A DNA stretch of 13,630 nucleotides, taken from positions 1-13,630 of the forward strand of contig CAYQFA010000025.1 in assembly GCA_964416665.1 (NCBI GenBank), read 5' to 3'. A program made the translations under genes and the position numbers. The stretch's first letter is position 1. Each line of letters opens with the position of its first letter. Positions 6,704-12,897 of this stretch are shown in pieces. The notes beneath the pieces are model-generated. The model was not told the origin of the DNA and did not search any database. It saw nothing but the letters and a program-made list of their open reading frames with translations. This DNA is from JAKAGE01 sp964416665 (GTDB lineage Bacteria; Patescibacteriota; Minisyncoccia; UBA6257; 2-01-FULL-56-20).

Positions 6704-7414
6704 TCAGGGTGTTGCTGGCCCCTTTCCCGTCATTTCCAGTCGATTGCGACCGGTCTCTTTGACGTGGTACAAAGCCTTGTCAACCCTCGCCATGGCATCG
6801 TCCAATTTTTCATCCACTCCCAAGTCGGTTACGCCGCCGCTAAAACTAATCTCGATCTCCGGCGTTGGCATGTTGGAGTCCGAGCGTTTGAATTTGATAT
6901 TGATCGCGGCGTTTCCTTGCTGACCCTCCGGCGTGAATTTTCTGAGCACTTCTTCTGCGGTGGTGTTGGGGAAGAATAATATAAATTCCTCTCCTCCCCA
7001 TCTAACGACCATATCCAATTCGCGGCACATTGCCTGAAGCCGCCTCGCTACGGCCTTCAGGACCAGATCCCCGATAGGATGGCCATAGGTGTCATTCATA
7101 TCTTTGAACTTATCTATGTCTATCATAAGGAGCGCCCCACTCCTCCCCGTTTTTCTTATTTCAACGAGAACCTTTTCGAACCCCTCTCTATTCAAAAGCC
7201 CCGTCAACGCATCATGGTCTGCTTTTTCTTCCGTCTCGGCGATGCGCCGGTTAAGAACTTTGTTTTCGCTGCTGAGCTCCAGATTTTTTCGCCGTTCCTG
7301 CTGCTTTTCTTTGAGCAATTGCTCATTCACCCCCTGGTGGAACTCTATTACAAAATCCTTCCTCGGTCCTTCCGCGAACACTTCTTCCATGTTTGGATTT
7401 TCGATATTGGACAT
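6704..7414 (-). CDS. GGDEF-domain diguanylate cyclase
   Basis: 236 residues. The first 60 are hydrophilic and helical (KEKQQERRKNLELSSENKVL), probably a coiled-coil dimerisation stalk; there is no transmembrane segment, so the protein is cytosolic. The GGDEF domain follows: DALTGLLNREGF (68-79), MIDIDKFKDMND (97-108), active-site RWGGEEF (138-144) and FSGGVT (191-196). The active signature GGEEF and metal ligand D99 are intact, so it should make cyclic di-GMP from GTP. RELD (131-134) sits five residues before GGEEF, where the product-inhibition I-site RxxD belongs. No PAS, GAF or receiver input domain is present, and no c-di-GMP phosphodiesterase or PilZ gene is in the window. TTACCA-N17-TATACT (7469-7441, minus) is a plausible promoter with a 26-nt leader. 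Confidence 0.92.
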   Translation of the reverse strand: MSNIENPNMEEVFAEGPRKDFVIEFHQGVNEQLLKEKQQERRKNLELSSENKVLNRRIAETEEKADHDALTGLLNREGFEKVLVEIRKTGRSGALLMIDIDKFKDMNDTYGHPIGDLVLKAVARRLQAMCRELDMVVRWGGEEFILFFPNTTAEEVLRKFTPEGQQGNAAINIKFKRSDSNMPTPEIEISFSGGVTDLGVDEKLDDAMARVDKALYHVKETGRNRLEMTGKGPATP

Positions 7415-7440
7415 ATAAGTCTTTGAGAGGTGTTATTTAC

Positions 7441-7469
7441 AGTATATTCCTAGTGGGGGGATTTGGTAA
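7441..7469 (-). promoter_or_regulatory. Probable promoter of the diguanylate cyclase gene
   Basis: On the minus strand, TTACCA (7469-7464), 17-bp spacer, TATACT (7446-7441). The leader is short and lacks a clear Shine-Dalgarno before ATG 7414. It diverges from the promoter at 7493-7521, 24 bp away. Confidence 0.5.
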
Positions 7470-7492
7470 GCTTTTGTGCCTAATATTATTGA

Positions 7493-7521
7493 TTGACAAT
7501 GACAAAATTATTAGTTATAAT
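7493..7521 (+). promoter_or_regulatory. Full-consensus sigma70 promoter
   Basis: TTGACA (7493-7498), exactly 17 bp, TATAAT (7516-7521): a perfect match at both boxes and optimal spacing. Transcription should start near 7528, with a 46-nt leader and Shine-Dalgarno GAGAGGGG (7560-7567) six bases before ATG 7574. Confidence 0.9.
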
Positions 7522-7573
7522 GCTAATCGGTATTATTCAAGGCAACAAATTCTGAACTCGAGAGGGGACTGTT

Positions 7574-8020
7574 ATGCGCTGGTTATCTGAACTTCCACGG
7601 AAAATGAAGGAGGTGCCCGCAAAGTACCTCATTCTCGACGGAACCATTAAGCCCGGAGAACGGGTCATCGGCAGACTGCCCGATGATCTGCTTCGGTTGT
7701 GGGGTCTCCATCTGCAAATGGCGGAGGAGATCAGTGATTCGTTGCAACGGCATATGCTGAAACACGTGCAGAACCGTGGGACGGAGAAAGACTGCCTGAG
7801 CTTTCACACGAACATCGAGTGGGCCGTGCGACAATATGAGGCCATCGCCAGGCTTTTCTGGGTCGCCGTGCGCTCGGAGTTCGATTTCCTCGACGGCAGT
7901 CTCGGTGTTCGCGCTCATGGGGATGTCGTTACGTACGACGAGCCGTCCGATCAGGAGCTCGATGAGGAAATGGTGCGTGCGATGCTTGAGCAGATGCAAT
8001 GCGGCGGTAAACCAAATTAG
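7574..8020 (+). CDS. Hypothetical helical protein under a perfect promoter
   Basis: 148 residues, family not recognised, no signal peptide or membrane segment. Residues 14-42 (VPAKYLILDGTIKPGERVIGRLPDDLL) look like a small beta-containing N-terminal part. Residues 43-105 are mainly amphipathic helix with aromatic positions (RLWGL, IEWAVRQYEAIARLFWVAV). The C-terminal third is acidic (YDEPSDQELDEEM) and ends near a lone cysteine. Acidity and helicity suggest a soluble binding protein rather than an enzyme. Consensus promoter, strong Shine-Dalgarno and a strong terminator make this a dedicated single-gene unit predicted to be among the most highly expressed in the window. Confidence 0.8.
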   Translation: MRWLSELPRKMKEVPAKYLILDGTIKPGERVIGRLPDDLLRLWGLHLQMAEEISDSLQRHMLKHVQNRGTEKDCLSFHTNIEWAVRQYEAIARLFWVAVRSEFDFLDGSLGVRAHGDVVTYDEPSDQELDEEMVRAMLEQMQCGGKPN

Positions 8021-8046
8021 CGGTCAGTCTTTCAAACTGGCTGCAT

Positions 8047-8087
8047 GGGCGGGCGTGATGAACTCACGACCCGCCCCCATTTTTATT
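8047..8087 (+). terminator. Intrinsic terminator after the 148-residue gene
   Basis: Stem gggcggg (8047-8053) with cccgccc (8070-8076), continued by gtga/tcac around a five-base loop with a small internal bulge, then a T-rich tract (8080-8087). It ends before the convergent small membrane-protein gene. Confidence 0.85.
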
Positions 8088-8109
8088 TGGCAAAAATAAA
8101 ACAGAAGCG

Positions 8110-8322
8110 TTATCGCTGTTTCGTGATGGTATCCCAGTGTTTTTGCGTGAGAACGATCACGATGACGATCAGGAAAGGAAGCAGGAGCAGCTTTGTTATG
8201 ACCAGCTCCCATCCCGACATTGGCATGCCATACCATCCATTGAACGAGAGCCATGCATAGATGAACGCGCCGCTCAACAGGAAACAAAACGCCATCCAGC
8301 TATATTTGAATATCGAGCGCAT
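8110..8322 (-). CDS. Small two-helix membrane protein
   Basis: 70 residues, family unknown. It has two hydrophobic segments, about 8-26 (WMAFCFLLSGAFIYAWLSF) and 38-58 (WELVITKLLLLPFLIVIVIVL), a short Gly/Met/Trp-rich turn between them and a charged C-terminus. The minus-strand TATAAT (8334-8329) ends exactly six bases before ATG 8322, with no room for a Shine-Dalgarno, so a leaderless transcript is likely. It is preferred over the overlapping minus frame at 8024-8287 because it has a coherent membrane pattern and a promoter. Function unknown. Confidence 0.65.
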   Translation of the reverse strand: MRSIFKYSWMAFCFLLSGAFIYAWLSFNGWYGMPMSGWELVITKLLLLPFLIVIVIVLTQKHWDTITKQR

Positions 8323-8328
8323 GGTTTC

Positions 8329-8334
8329 ATTATA
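8329..8334 (-). promoter_or_regulatory. -10 element (TATAAT) giving a leaderless start
   Basis: Perfect TATAAT on the minus strand, six bases upstream of ATG 8322. The -35 region at 17-bp spacing is poor. Confidence 0.55.
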
Positions 8335-8446
8335 TCATTTCGGCGGCGATTTTATGGTATTATGGAAGCTATAAAAAAGAAAGGTCATTGAGGCATGAGG
8401 TCGTCCTCCGCGCCGTCACCGGCCCTTTGGAAAGTTTTATTTCTTT

Positions 8447-9079
8447 ATGAGTCCACAGCACGTTGCCCACCTTATCATTGAATACCGCTACTGGATCCTC
8501 GTGCCGCTCGCGATCGTCGAGGGGCCGATCGTGGCGTTCATTTCCGGTACGCTCGCGTCGATCGGTTACTTCAACCTCTACGGGCTGATGGTGTTCTTCT
8601 TCGCGCGCGACATGATCATGGATGCGGCCTGGTACTATGCCGGTTATTTCGGTTGGCAGACCGCATTTGCGAAGCGGATGCTTACGAGGATGAATATTCA
8701 GGAATCGCACATAAAGGAAGTGCATGACCTGTGGGATAAATATCCGGCGCGGACCATGTTCGTTGGGAAGCTTTCGTACGGCATCGCCGCGGCGTTCGTT
8801 GCCGTCGCCGGAGTGGTGGAGATGTCGCTGGTCAAATTCTTTTCTTACGGCGCGCTCGTTGCGATCGTCGAATATGTCGGGCTGTTGCTCCTTGGATATT
8901 TCTTCGGCAACGCGTTCGGCGGATCGGTCGCCGGCATCGTCGACAACCTTCAATACGCCATCGCCGGCGCCCTTGCCCTGCTGTCGACTTTCTATATTTT
9001 GCGCTGGTATATCCGTAATAAATTTTCAGGGGAGTCGGCGGTCGACATAGAGCGTGGTGGTGAGAAGAAGATGCTATAA
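8447..9079 (+). CDS. DedA-family (VTT-domain) membrane protein
   Basis: 210 residues, integral membrane. The N-terminal helix with LVPLAIVEGPIVAFISGTLASIGYF (18-42), carrying the membrane-embedded Glu-Gly-Pro, is typical of DedA/SNARE-associated VTT proteins. A re-entrant glycine-rich region and further helices lie at about 118-140, 147-168 and 178-198. The family includes flippases or scramblases that recycle polyprenyl-phosphate or phosphatidylethanolamine carriers. The usual arginine-rich loop (FxGRxxPxxR) is replaced by FVGKLSYGIAAAF (about 104-116), so substrate handling may differ. Start choice: ATG 8447 gives a good N-terminus, but only a weak GGAAAG lies 12 bases upstream. Its stop overlaps the next start (TAATG). 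Confidence 0.82.
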   Translation: MSPQHVAHLIIEYRYWILVPLAIVEGPIVAFISGTLASIGYFNLYGLMVFFFARDMIMDAAWYYAGYFGWQTAFAKRMLTRMNIQESHIKEVHDLWDKYPARTMFVGKLSYGIAAAFVAVAGVVEMSLVKFFSYGALVAIVEYVGLLLLGYFFGNAFGGSVAGIVDNLQYAIAGALALLSTFYILRWYIRNKFSGESAVDIERGGEKKML

Positions 9080-9372
9080 TGAATCAGGGAAAGGTCGTTC
9101 CAACTGACAAAAACACAATCTTTATGTTCAATCAAAGTTACGGGGTAGGCATCGGTGCACCGACATGGATCCACGCATTCGGCCCTATGCTGCTGGTTTT
9201 GGTGGTGTGGAGCATCTTCTGGAAGGGGTTGGCGCTATGGCATTCCGCACGGCGCGGCCAGCCATGGTGGTTCGTGATCATCCTTATTGTGAACACCGTT
9301 GGCCTTCTCGAAATCATCTATCTTTTCCTTGTTTTGAAATTGAAACTTTCGGGGCTTTTCAGCAAGAAATAA
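9079..9372 (+). CDS. DUF5652-type small membrane protein
   Basis: 97 residues. The core WSIFWKGLALWHSARRGQPWWF...NTVGLLEIIYLF (about 45-83) is the pattern I recognise as DUF5652: two helices joined by a short basic Trp-rich loop (HSARRGQPWW). Membrane helices are at about 37-55 and 64-85. Function unknown; this family is often annotated in Patescibacteria. The ATG overlaps the DedA stop by one base (TAATG at 9077-9081), a re-initiation arrangement. An internal ATG at 9124 (MFNQSYGVG) would shorten it by 15 residues and cannot be excluded. It should be co-expressed with DedA. Confidence 0.75.
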   Translation: MNQGKVVPTDKNTIFMFNQSYGVGIGAPTWIHAFGPMLLVLVVWSIFWKGLALWHSARRGQPWWFVIILIVNTVGLLEIIYLFLVLKLKLSGLFSKK

Positions 9373-9394
9373 CGCAAATCCTTATCATTGCAGC

Positions 9395-9892
9395 ATGGTC
9401 AAGAAAACAGAGTTGTATCTTCGCAATATTATCTTTGGCGTCGCGGACAGTTTGGTCTCGACGGTCGGATTGCTCGCGGGCATTGATGTCGCCGGCACCG
9501 GGCGTTCCGGCATTCTTCTCACGGGCATTGTCTATGCCTTCGTGGAAGCCTTTTCGATGGCGGTCGGCAGTTTCCTTTCCGAACAATCCGCCGAGGAGTA
9601 CGAGGTGAAGGGGGAGGTTTCCGATGGCGGACCGATCGTCGCGAGCGTCGTCATGTTCCTTTCGTTCGTGCTTGCGTCGTTCATTCCGATCGTTCCATAT
9701 CTCATATTCAATTTGCCCATGGCCTTATGGGCATCCATTGGATTTTCTATTATTGCGCTCGGCATCGTCGGGGTCATAAGCGCGAAGATCGTGAAGGTGA
9801 AAGTTTTGAGCCATGCCGTGAAGATGATGATACTCGGCGGCGCGGCGATCGTCATCGGCGTCATCGTCGGGAAGTTCATCAAGACGGGATAG
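9395..9892 (+). CDS. Short VIT1/CCC1-type transporter
   Basis: 165 residues. Starts VKKTELYLRNIIFGVADSLVSTVGLLAGI, the first helix of the VIT family (ferrous iron or manganese transport), followed by VEAFSMAVGSFLSEQSAEEYE (about 50-70), the conserved second helix with its acidic metal-path residues. Three more helices follow at about 82-102, 109-130 and 141-161. The cytosolic metal-binding domain found between helices 2 and 3 in plant VIT1 is reduced to a short acidic link (EVKGEVSDGG). Family members usually run to about 230 residues, so this is a compact form. There is no clear Shine-Dalgarno; it lies 22 bp after the DUF5652 gene and likely belongs to the same operon. Metal specificity is unknown. 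Confidence 0.85.
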   Translation: MVKKTELYLRNIIFGVADSLVSTVGLLAGIDVAGTGRSGILLTGIVYAFVEAFSMAVGSFLSEQSAEEYEVKGEVSDGGPIVASVVMFLSFVLASFIPIVPYLIFNLPMALWASIGFSIIALGIVGVISAKIVKVKVLSHAVKMMILGGAAIVIGVIVGKFIKTG

Positions 9893-9905
9893 CGATATCT
9901 GGGAT

Positions 9906-10484
9906 CTATAATGCGAGCACCTTTTCGAGGACGATCGGAAGCTCGAACGTTTTGTCGCGCTGACCACTGAAGTGGCCTTTTTCGTGTTGAATGATGATCT
10001 CCGACCCGAGCTTGTCGCGAAAATCGTCCTGGTTGTCGAGTGGGACCCAAGGATCGTCATCGGAAAAAATAGCGACGCTCTTTGGGAGATGTGATTTCAC
10101 TTTTTTCAGATCAAGCGGCGTGCCGAACCAGTGCTCGTTCACTTTTTGTTCGTCGAGGTTCTTATTGAGGCCTTTGAGATGTTTGAAGAAACCCGCCACA
10201 AAGACTGCGCCGCCCACTTTTTGGCCGTCAGGCAATGTTTCAAGATAGCGAGCGATGGTCTGGCACCCCATGCTGTGGCCCACGAAATAGGTTTGCTCGG
10301 TCGCCGTACCCACCGCCTGCGCCAAAGCGGGAACCCATTTTTCTATGCGCGGGATCGCTGCGTCGGGGAGTTGCGGCACTATGACCTTGAACCCGCGCTT
10401 TTCCAGTTCGGTCCTTAGCCAAGGGAACCACGCATCTTCCGGGTTATTATCCCACCCATGCACGATGACGACGCGTTTTTGCAT
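9906..10484 (-). CDS. RBBP9/YdeN-type alpha/beta hydrolase
   Basis: 192 residues, cytosolic. Opens with RVVIVHGWDNNPEDAWFPWL, the HG-containing oxyanion strand, then nucleophile elbow GHSMGC (69-74, Ser71), acid FSDDDPWVP (about 138-146) and histidine KGHFSG (about 167-172): a full Ser-Asp-His triad in the order of the small RBBP9/YdeN serine hydrolases. Natural substrates for bacterial members are mostly unknown. It lies 7 bp after the preceding hydrolase gene on the same strand, suggesting an operon. A TATAAT (minus, 10496-10491) six bases before the ATG could also give it a private leaderless transcript. Convergent with the VIT gene (13-bp gap). Confidence 0.87.
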   Translation of the reverse strand: MQKRVVIVHGWDNNPEDAWFPWLRTELEKRGFKVIVPQLPDAAIPRIEKWVPALAQAVGTATEQTYFVGHSMGCQTIARYLETLPDGQKVGGAVFVAGFFKHLKGLNKNLDEQKVNEHWFGTPLDLKKVKSHLPKSVAIFSDDDPWVPLDNQDDFRDKLGSEIIIQHEKGHFSGQRDKTFELPIVLEKVLAL

Positions 10485-10490
10485 AGATTT

Positions 10491-10496
10491 ATTATA
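10491..10496 (-). promoter_or_regulatory. -10 element (TATAAT) overlapping the upstream stop
   Basis: Perfect TATAAT on the minus strand, six bases before ATG 10484 and overlapping the TAA of the upstream hydrolase gene. Same geometry as at 8329-8334. The -35 is weak. Confidence 0.45.
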
Positions 10497-11268
10497 ACGT
10501 CTTTATCCACTGATCGATAATTGCTCCGATTTCTTTCAGGTGTTGTTCTTCTTTGAACGTGTGCTTCGCACCCTCGATAATGTGCATCTCCTTTCTGCCC
10601 GGGATCTTTTCGTAAAGCATCTTTTGATGTTCCGGCGGGGTTGTGTCATCCTCGCTCCCCACTATGAACAAAACCGGCATCGCGAGCTTATTGGCGTTCG
10701 GTAGGAGATCGTATTTCAAGCGATCTTCCATATGCGACCATTTCAGTCGCTTTACCACGCCAGGTCTCGATTTACTATTCTCAATGCGCCAGCCAGTTCG
10801 CTTCCACTCTTCCAAAAGTTTGCTGTTCTTTTCCGATTGCATGCTGAGCATGCCCGAGACCACCGTGGATGTCGGCGCAAGCGCTTTCACTCTCTCTGGA
10901 AACTTTTCAGCATAGAGGGCGACACAAAGCGCTCCGAGGCTGCTCCCAGCCAGGCAAAATGGTTCCTGATACCATGGCTGTGATTTTGCCCACGCAATGA
11001 CATCTTCCAGGTCTTCATAATAATTCGTCACCGTCGCATCCTCATAGCCCCCGTCGCTTTCGCCGAAAGTGTTTGTAGTATCAAAGCGCACCGCTGCATA
11101 GTCGTTGGCGAGAAACGTCTTCGCGTAGAGTTCGATGTGGGCTTGTTCTTTGAAACCGCTCAGACCGTGCATAACAAAGACCAGTCCCTTTTGACGATGT
11201 CCGGGTTTTTCGATCAGCGCCACAACCTTCTGCCCTTTGCGATTTTTAATGGAAAGCTTTTCTTCCAT
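10492..11268 (-). CDS. Alpha/beta hydrolase (serine esterase/lipase type)
   Basis: 258 residues, no signal peptide. MHGLSGFKEQAH (33-44) is the oxyanion region. AGSSLGAL (107-114, nucleophile in GSSLG) is the elbow, with a Ser before the nucleophile instead of His. GSEDDTTPP (about 210-218) supplies the acid and EGAKHTF (about 237-243) the histidine. A helical lid (MQSEKNSKLLEEWKRTGW, about 143-160) lies between. This is the general esterase/acyl-transfer type; the substrate is unknown. A TACAAT (11284-11279, minus) ends ten bases before the ATG, giving at most a 3-4 nt leader. It precedes the RBBP9-type gene by 7 bp, so the two are probably co-transcribed; both being hydrolases suggests related substrates (inference). 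Confidence 0.85.
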   Translation of the reverse strand: MEEKLSIKNRKGQKVVALIEKPGHRQKGLVFVMHGLSGFKEQAHIELYAKTFLANDYAAVRFDTTNTFGESDGGYEDATVTNYYEDLEDVIAWAKSQPWYQEPFCLAGSSLGALCVALYAEKFPERVKALAPTSTVVSGMLSMQSEKNSKLLEEWKRTGWRIENSKSRPGVVKRLKWSHMEDRLKYDLLPNANKLAMPVLFIVGSEDDTTPPEHQKMLYEKIPGRKEMHIIEGAKHTFKEEQHLKEIGAIIDQWIKTL

Positions 11269-11278
11269 GGATAGCTAG

Positions 11279-11332
11279 ATTGTATCACTCTTACGCGCCG
11301 GCGCTCAACATTTAACCTCCGAATGCTATACT
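11279..11332. promoter_or_regulatory. Back-to-back promoters between hydrolase and DUF167 genes
   Basis: Minus strand: TACAAT (11284-11279) with TTGAGC (11308-11303) 18 bp upstream. Plus strand: TATACT (11327-11332) with TCAACA (11305-11310) 16 bp upstream. The -35 boxes overlap, so the polymerases would compete. Both start codons follow their -10 by 10 and 7 bases. Confidence 0.55.
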
Positions 11333-11339
11333 GGAAAGA

Positions 11340-11567
11340 ATGTCCTCTGTCCAAAAGATTTCCATCAAAGCTAAGCCCGGCGCGAAGGTCGCAGGCGTCA
11401 CGGAAAAAGACGGTCGGCTCGTCGTCGCCGTAAAAGAGCGCGCGGCGGATGGCAAAGCAAATCGTGCGGTAGAAAAGGCCGTTGCAAAACATTTCGGCAT
11501 TGCGCCGTCGCGCGTAAAGATCGTCGCGGGCCACACCGCGCGGGAAAAGATCATCGAGATTATCTGA
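11340..11567 (+). CDS. DUF167/YggU-family protein
   Basis: 75 residues. Matches the compact DUF167 (UPF0235, YggU) fold: KISIKAKPGAK at the N-terminus, LVVAVKERAADGKANRAVEKAVAKHFG (27-53), then VKIVAGHTAREKIIEI. The conserved P-A/G-DGKAN and the G-x-x-x-R-x-K positions are intact. Structure is known for the family but the function is not; it is found across bacteria, archaea and eukaryotes. The start is set by TATACT ending seven bases upstream and by the strand-1 match; GGAAAG just before the ATG is too close to be a normal Shine-Dalgarno. Confidence 0.9.
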   Translation: MSSVQKISIKAKPGAKVAGVTEKDGRLVVAVKERAADGKANRAVEKAVAKHFGIAPSRVKIVAGHTAREKIIEII

Positions 11568-11579
11568 ATATGCCGTGCT

Positions 11580-11610
11580 TTTGTTTGTGCTGCTTCGCAG
11601 CACAAACAAA
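11580..11610. repeat. 13-bp perfect inverted repeat between DUF167 and PAP2-like genes
   Basis: Arms tttgtttgtgctg (11580-11592) and cagcacaaacaaa (11598-11610), five-base loop cttcg. No T-run follows on either strand, so it is not a standard terminator. It lies just upstream of a TATACT (-10-like), so an operator or an mRNA hairpin is possible. Confidence 0.75.
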
Positions 11611-11641
11611 GTATTGTATACTTAGACGATATTGTTTTGAT

Positions 11642-12274
11642 ATGTCTTATAAATCTTTTTTAACGAAAGAACACCTGCGGTCGTTGATCTTCGGCCTCGT
11701 CCTACTCGGACTTGCGATGGCGTTGCAGTTCTATGCGGCGTCATATTCGCAGCGCGTTTCCAGTAATTTCGTCCATGACATTTTTCTCGACAATGTTCCG
11801 GTCGTCAACCTGAACATCATCATCATTGAGGGCGCCCTCGCCGCAATTGCCGGGAGCATCGTCCTCGTCGCGCGCAAGCCCCGCTACATCCTTTTTGTTT
11901 TGAAAGTATCGGCTATTTTCATCGCGACGAGAGCGATCTTCATCGCGGCGACGCATACCGGTATCTACCCGGGCCAGATAAATCCCGACACGGGTTTTTT
12001 TGACCGGATCTATACCGACCTTGGTCTCAGTGGGGGATTCTTCTTTTCCGGACACACCGGCTATCCGTTCCTTATGGCGCTCATCTTTTGGCGCGAGCGC
12101 ATCTGGCGTTATGTTTACCTTGCGATATCGATCATCTTTGGCATCGCCGTGCTTCTCGCCCACGTCCATTATTCCATTGACGTCCTCGCCGCACCGTATA
12201 TCGCCTACGGCATCTTCAAGATGTCGGCATATTTCTTCCCGGAGGACTACGAACTAATAGAGAATCCGCTGTAA
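11642..12274 (+). CDS. PAP2 / sphingomyelin-synthase-like membrane enzyme
   Basis: 210 residues with about five or six membrane helices (14-35, 56-76, 83-104, 140-150, 157-174, 180-198). GFFFSGHT (132-139) and HVHYSIDV (174-181) match the PAP2_C (sphingomyelin-synthase-like) signature. H138, H176 and D180 would be the triad that moves a phospho-headgroup between lipids; the four-residue step from second His to Asp is the same as in human SMS1. The start is MSYKSF at 11642. The frame stays open back to 11570, but that would translate the 11580-11610 hairpin into a Cys-rich stretch. A TATACT lies about 19 bp upstream. The product is probably a lipid phosphatase or headgroup transferase; which one is not determined. 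Confidence 0.85.
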   Translation: MSYKSFLTKEHLRSLIFGLVLLGLAMALQFYAASYSQRVSSNFVHDIFLDNVPVVNLNIIIIEGALAAIAGSIVLVARKPRYILFVLKVSAIFIATRAIFIAATHTGIYPGQINPDTGFFDRIYTDLGLSGGFFFSGHTGYPFLMALIFWRERIWRYVYLAISIIFGIAVLLAHVHYSIDVLAAPYIAYGIFKMSAYFFPEDYELIENPL

Positions 12275-12284
12275 CGCGGCAACC

Positions 12285-12881
12285 ATGGAGAACAAACCCG
12301 AAAAGAACGTAGCGCCGGAGCCCTATCTTTCCGAGCCGACCGCGGCCGTCAAAGATTCCTATCTTGAGGCGGTCGGGGAATTTGAGGCGGCGCAGGAATG
12401 GTCCGCGGAAGAGGCCAAGAACGTAAGGGATGATTTTGACGGGTGGGTGGAGCGGCTCAAGAACAGGGCTTTGGGCAAGGATCTGCCGGAAGGATATGTT
12501 CCCGAGAGTATTTTTTGGTTGATCGAAGGCGATAAATATATTGGACGCATCGGGGTGCGGCACGTGCTTACGGAAAAACTCAAAAAGTTCGGCGGCACTA
12601 TCGGCTATGATGTTCGGCCGAGCGAACGGCGGAAGGGGTATGGCACGAAGATGCTCGCGTTGGGTTTGCAAAAGGCAGCCGAGCTCGGTTTGAACGAAGT
12701 GATCCTTACATGCGACGTGAACAATGTTGCCTCGCAGAAGGTGATCGAGGCGAACGGCGGCGAATTGCTCGAGCGCGGCGTCGTGGTCGAAGAACAGCCT
12801 GACGCTACGCGGCAAAGGTATAAGATAGCGCTGGGATCGACTTCTCCCCAAACTTCCATAAAGAATCAAGGGAAGAAATAG
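12285..12881 (+). CDS. GNAT-family N-acetyltransferase
   Basis: 198 residues, cytosolic. The N-terminal 65 residues are acidic and helical (EFEAAQEWSAEEAKNVRDDF). The GNAT core follows: SIFWLIEGDKYIGRIGVRHVL (75-95), motif A GTIGYDVRPSERRKGYGTKML (104-124) with the acetyl-CoA loop RRKGYG, and motif B NNVASQKVIEANGGELL (146-162). The RRKGYG loop and the Asn-Ser pair are intact, so acetyl-CoA binding is expected. The acceptor is unknown; closest in feel to the general GNATs with the ExFW...GRIGVRH pattern. It lies 10 bp after the PAP2-like gene on the same strand, without a clear Shine-Dalgarno, so probably co-transcribed. Confidence 0.9.
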   Translation: MENKPEKNVAPEPYLSEPTAAVKDSYLEAVGEFEAAQEWSAEEAKNVRDDFDGWVERLKNRALGKDLPEGYVPESIFWLIEGDKYIGRIGVRHVLTEKLKKFGGTIGYDVRPSERRKGYGTKMLALGLQKAAELGLNEVILTCDVNNVASQKVIEANGGELLERGVVVEEQPDATRQRYKIALGSTSPQTSIKNQGKK

Positions 12882-12897
12882 TTTTTTTAAAAGGCGG

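Noticed and set aside
8396..8482. Short frame MRSSSAPSPALW... as a possible leader peptide of DedA
   Set aside because: It overlaps the DedA start in another frame, has no attenuator hairpin and no codon pattern that points to regulation.
8369..8953. 194-residue minus-strand frame
   Set aside because: It is mainly the reverse of the DedA gene and is very rich in Arg/Glu/His/Asp, typical of a shadow.
9893..9905. Terminator between the convergent VIT and RBBP9-type genes
   Set aside because: The 13-bp gap has no stem or T-run; any terminator must lie inside the coding sequences.
11570..11641. N-terminal extension of the PAP2-like gene
   Set aside because: It would translate the 11580-11610 hairpin into a Cys-rich run; MSYKSF at 11642 fits the family start.
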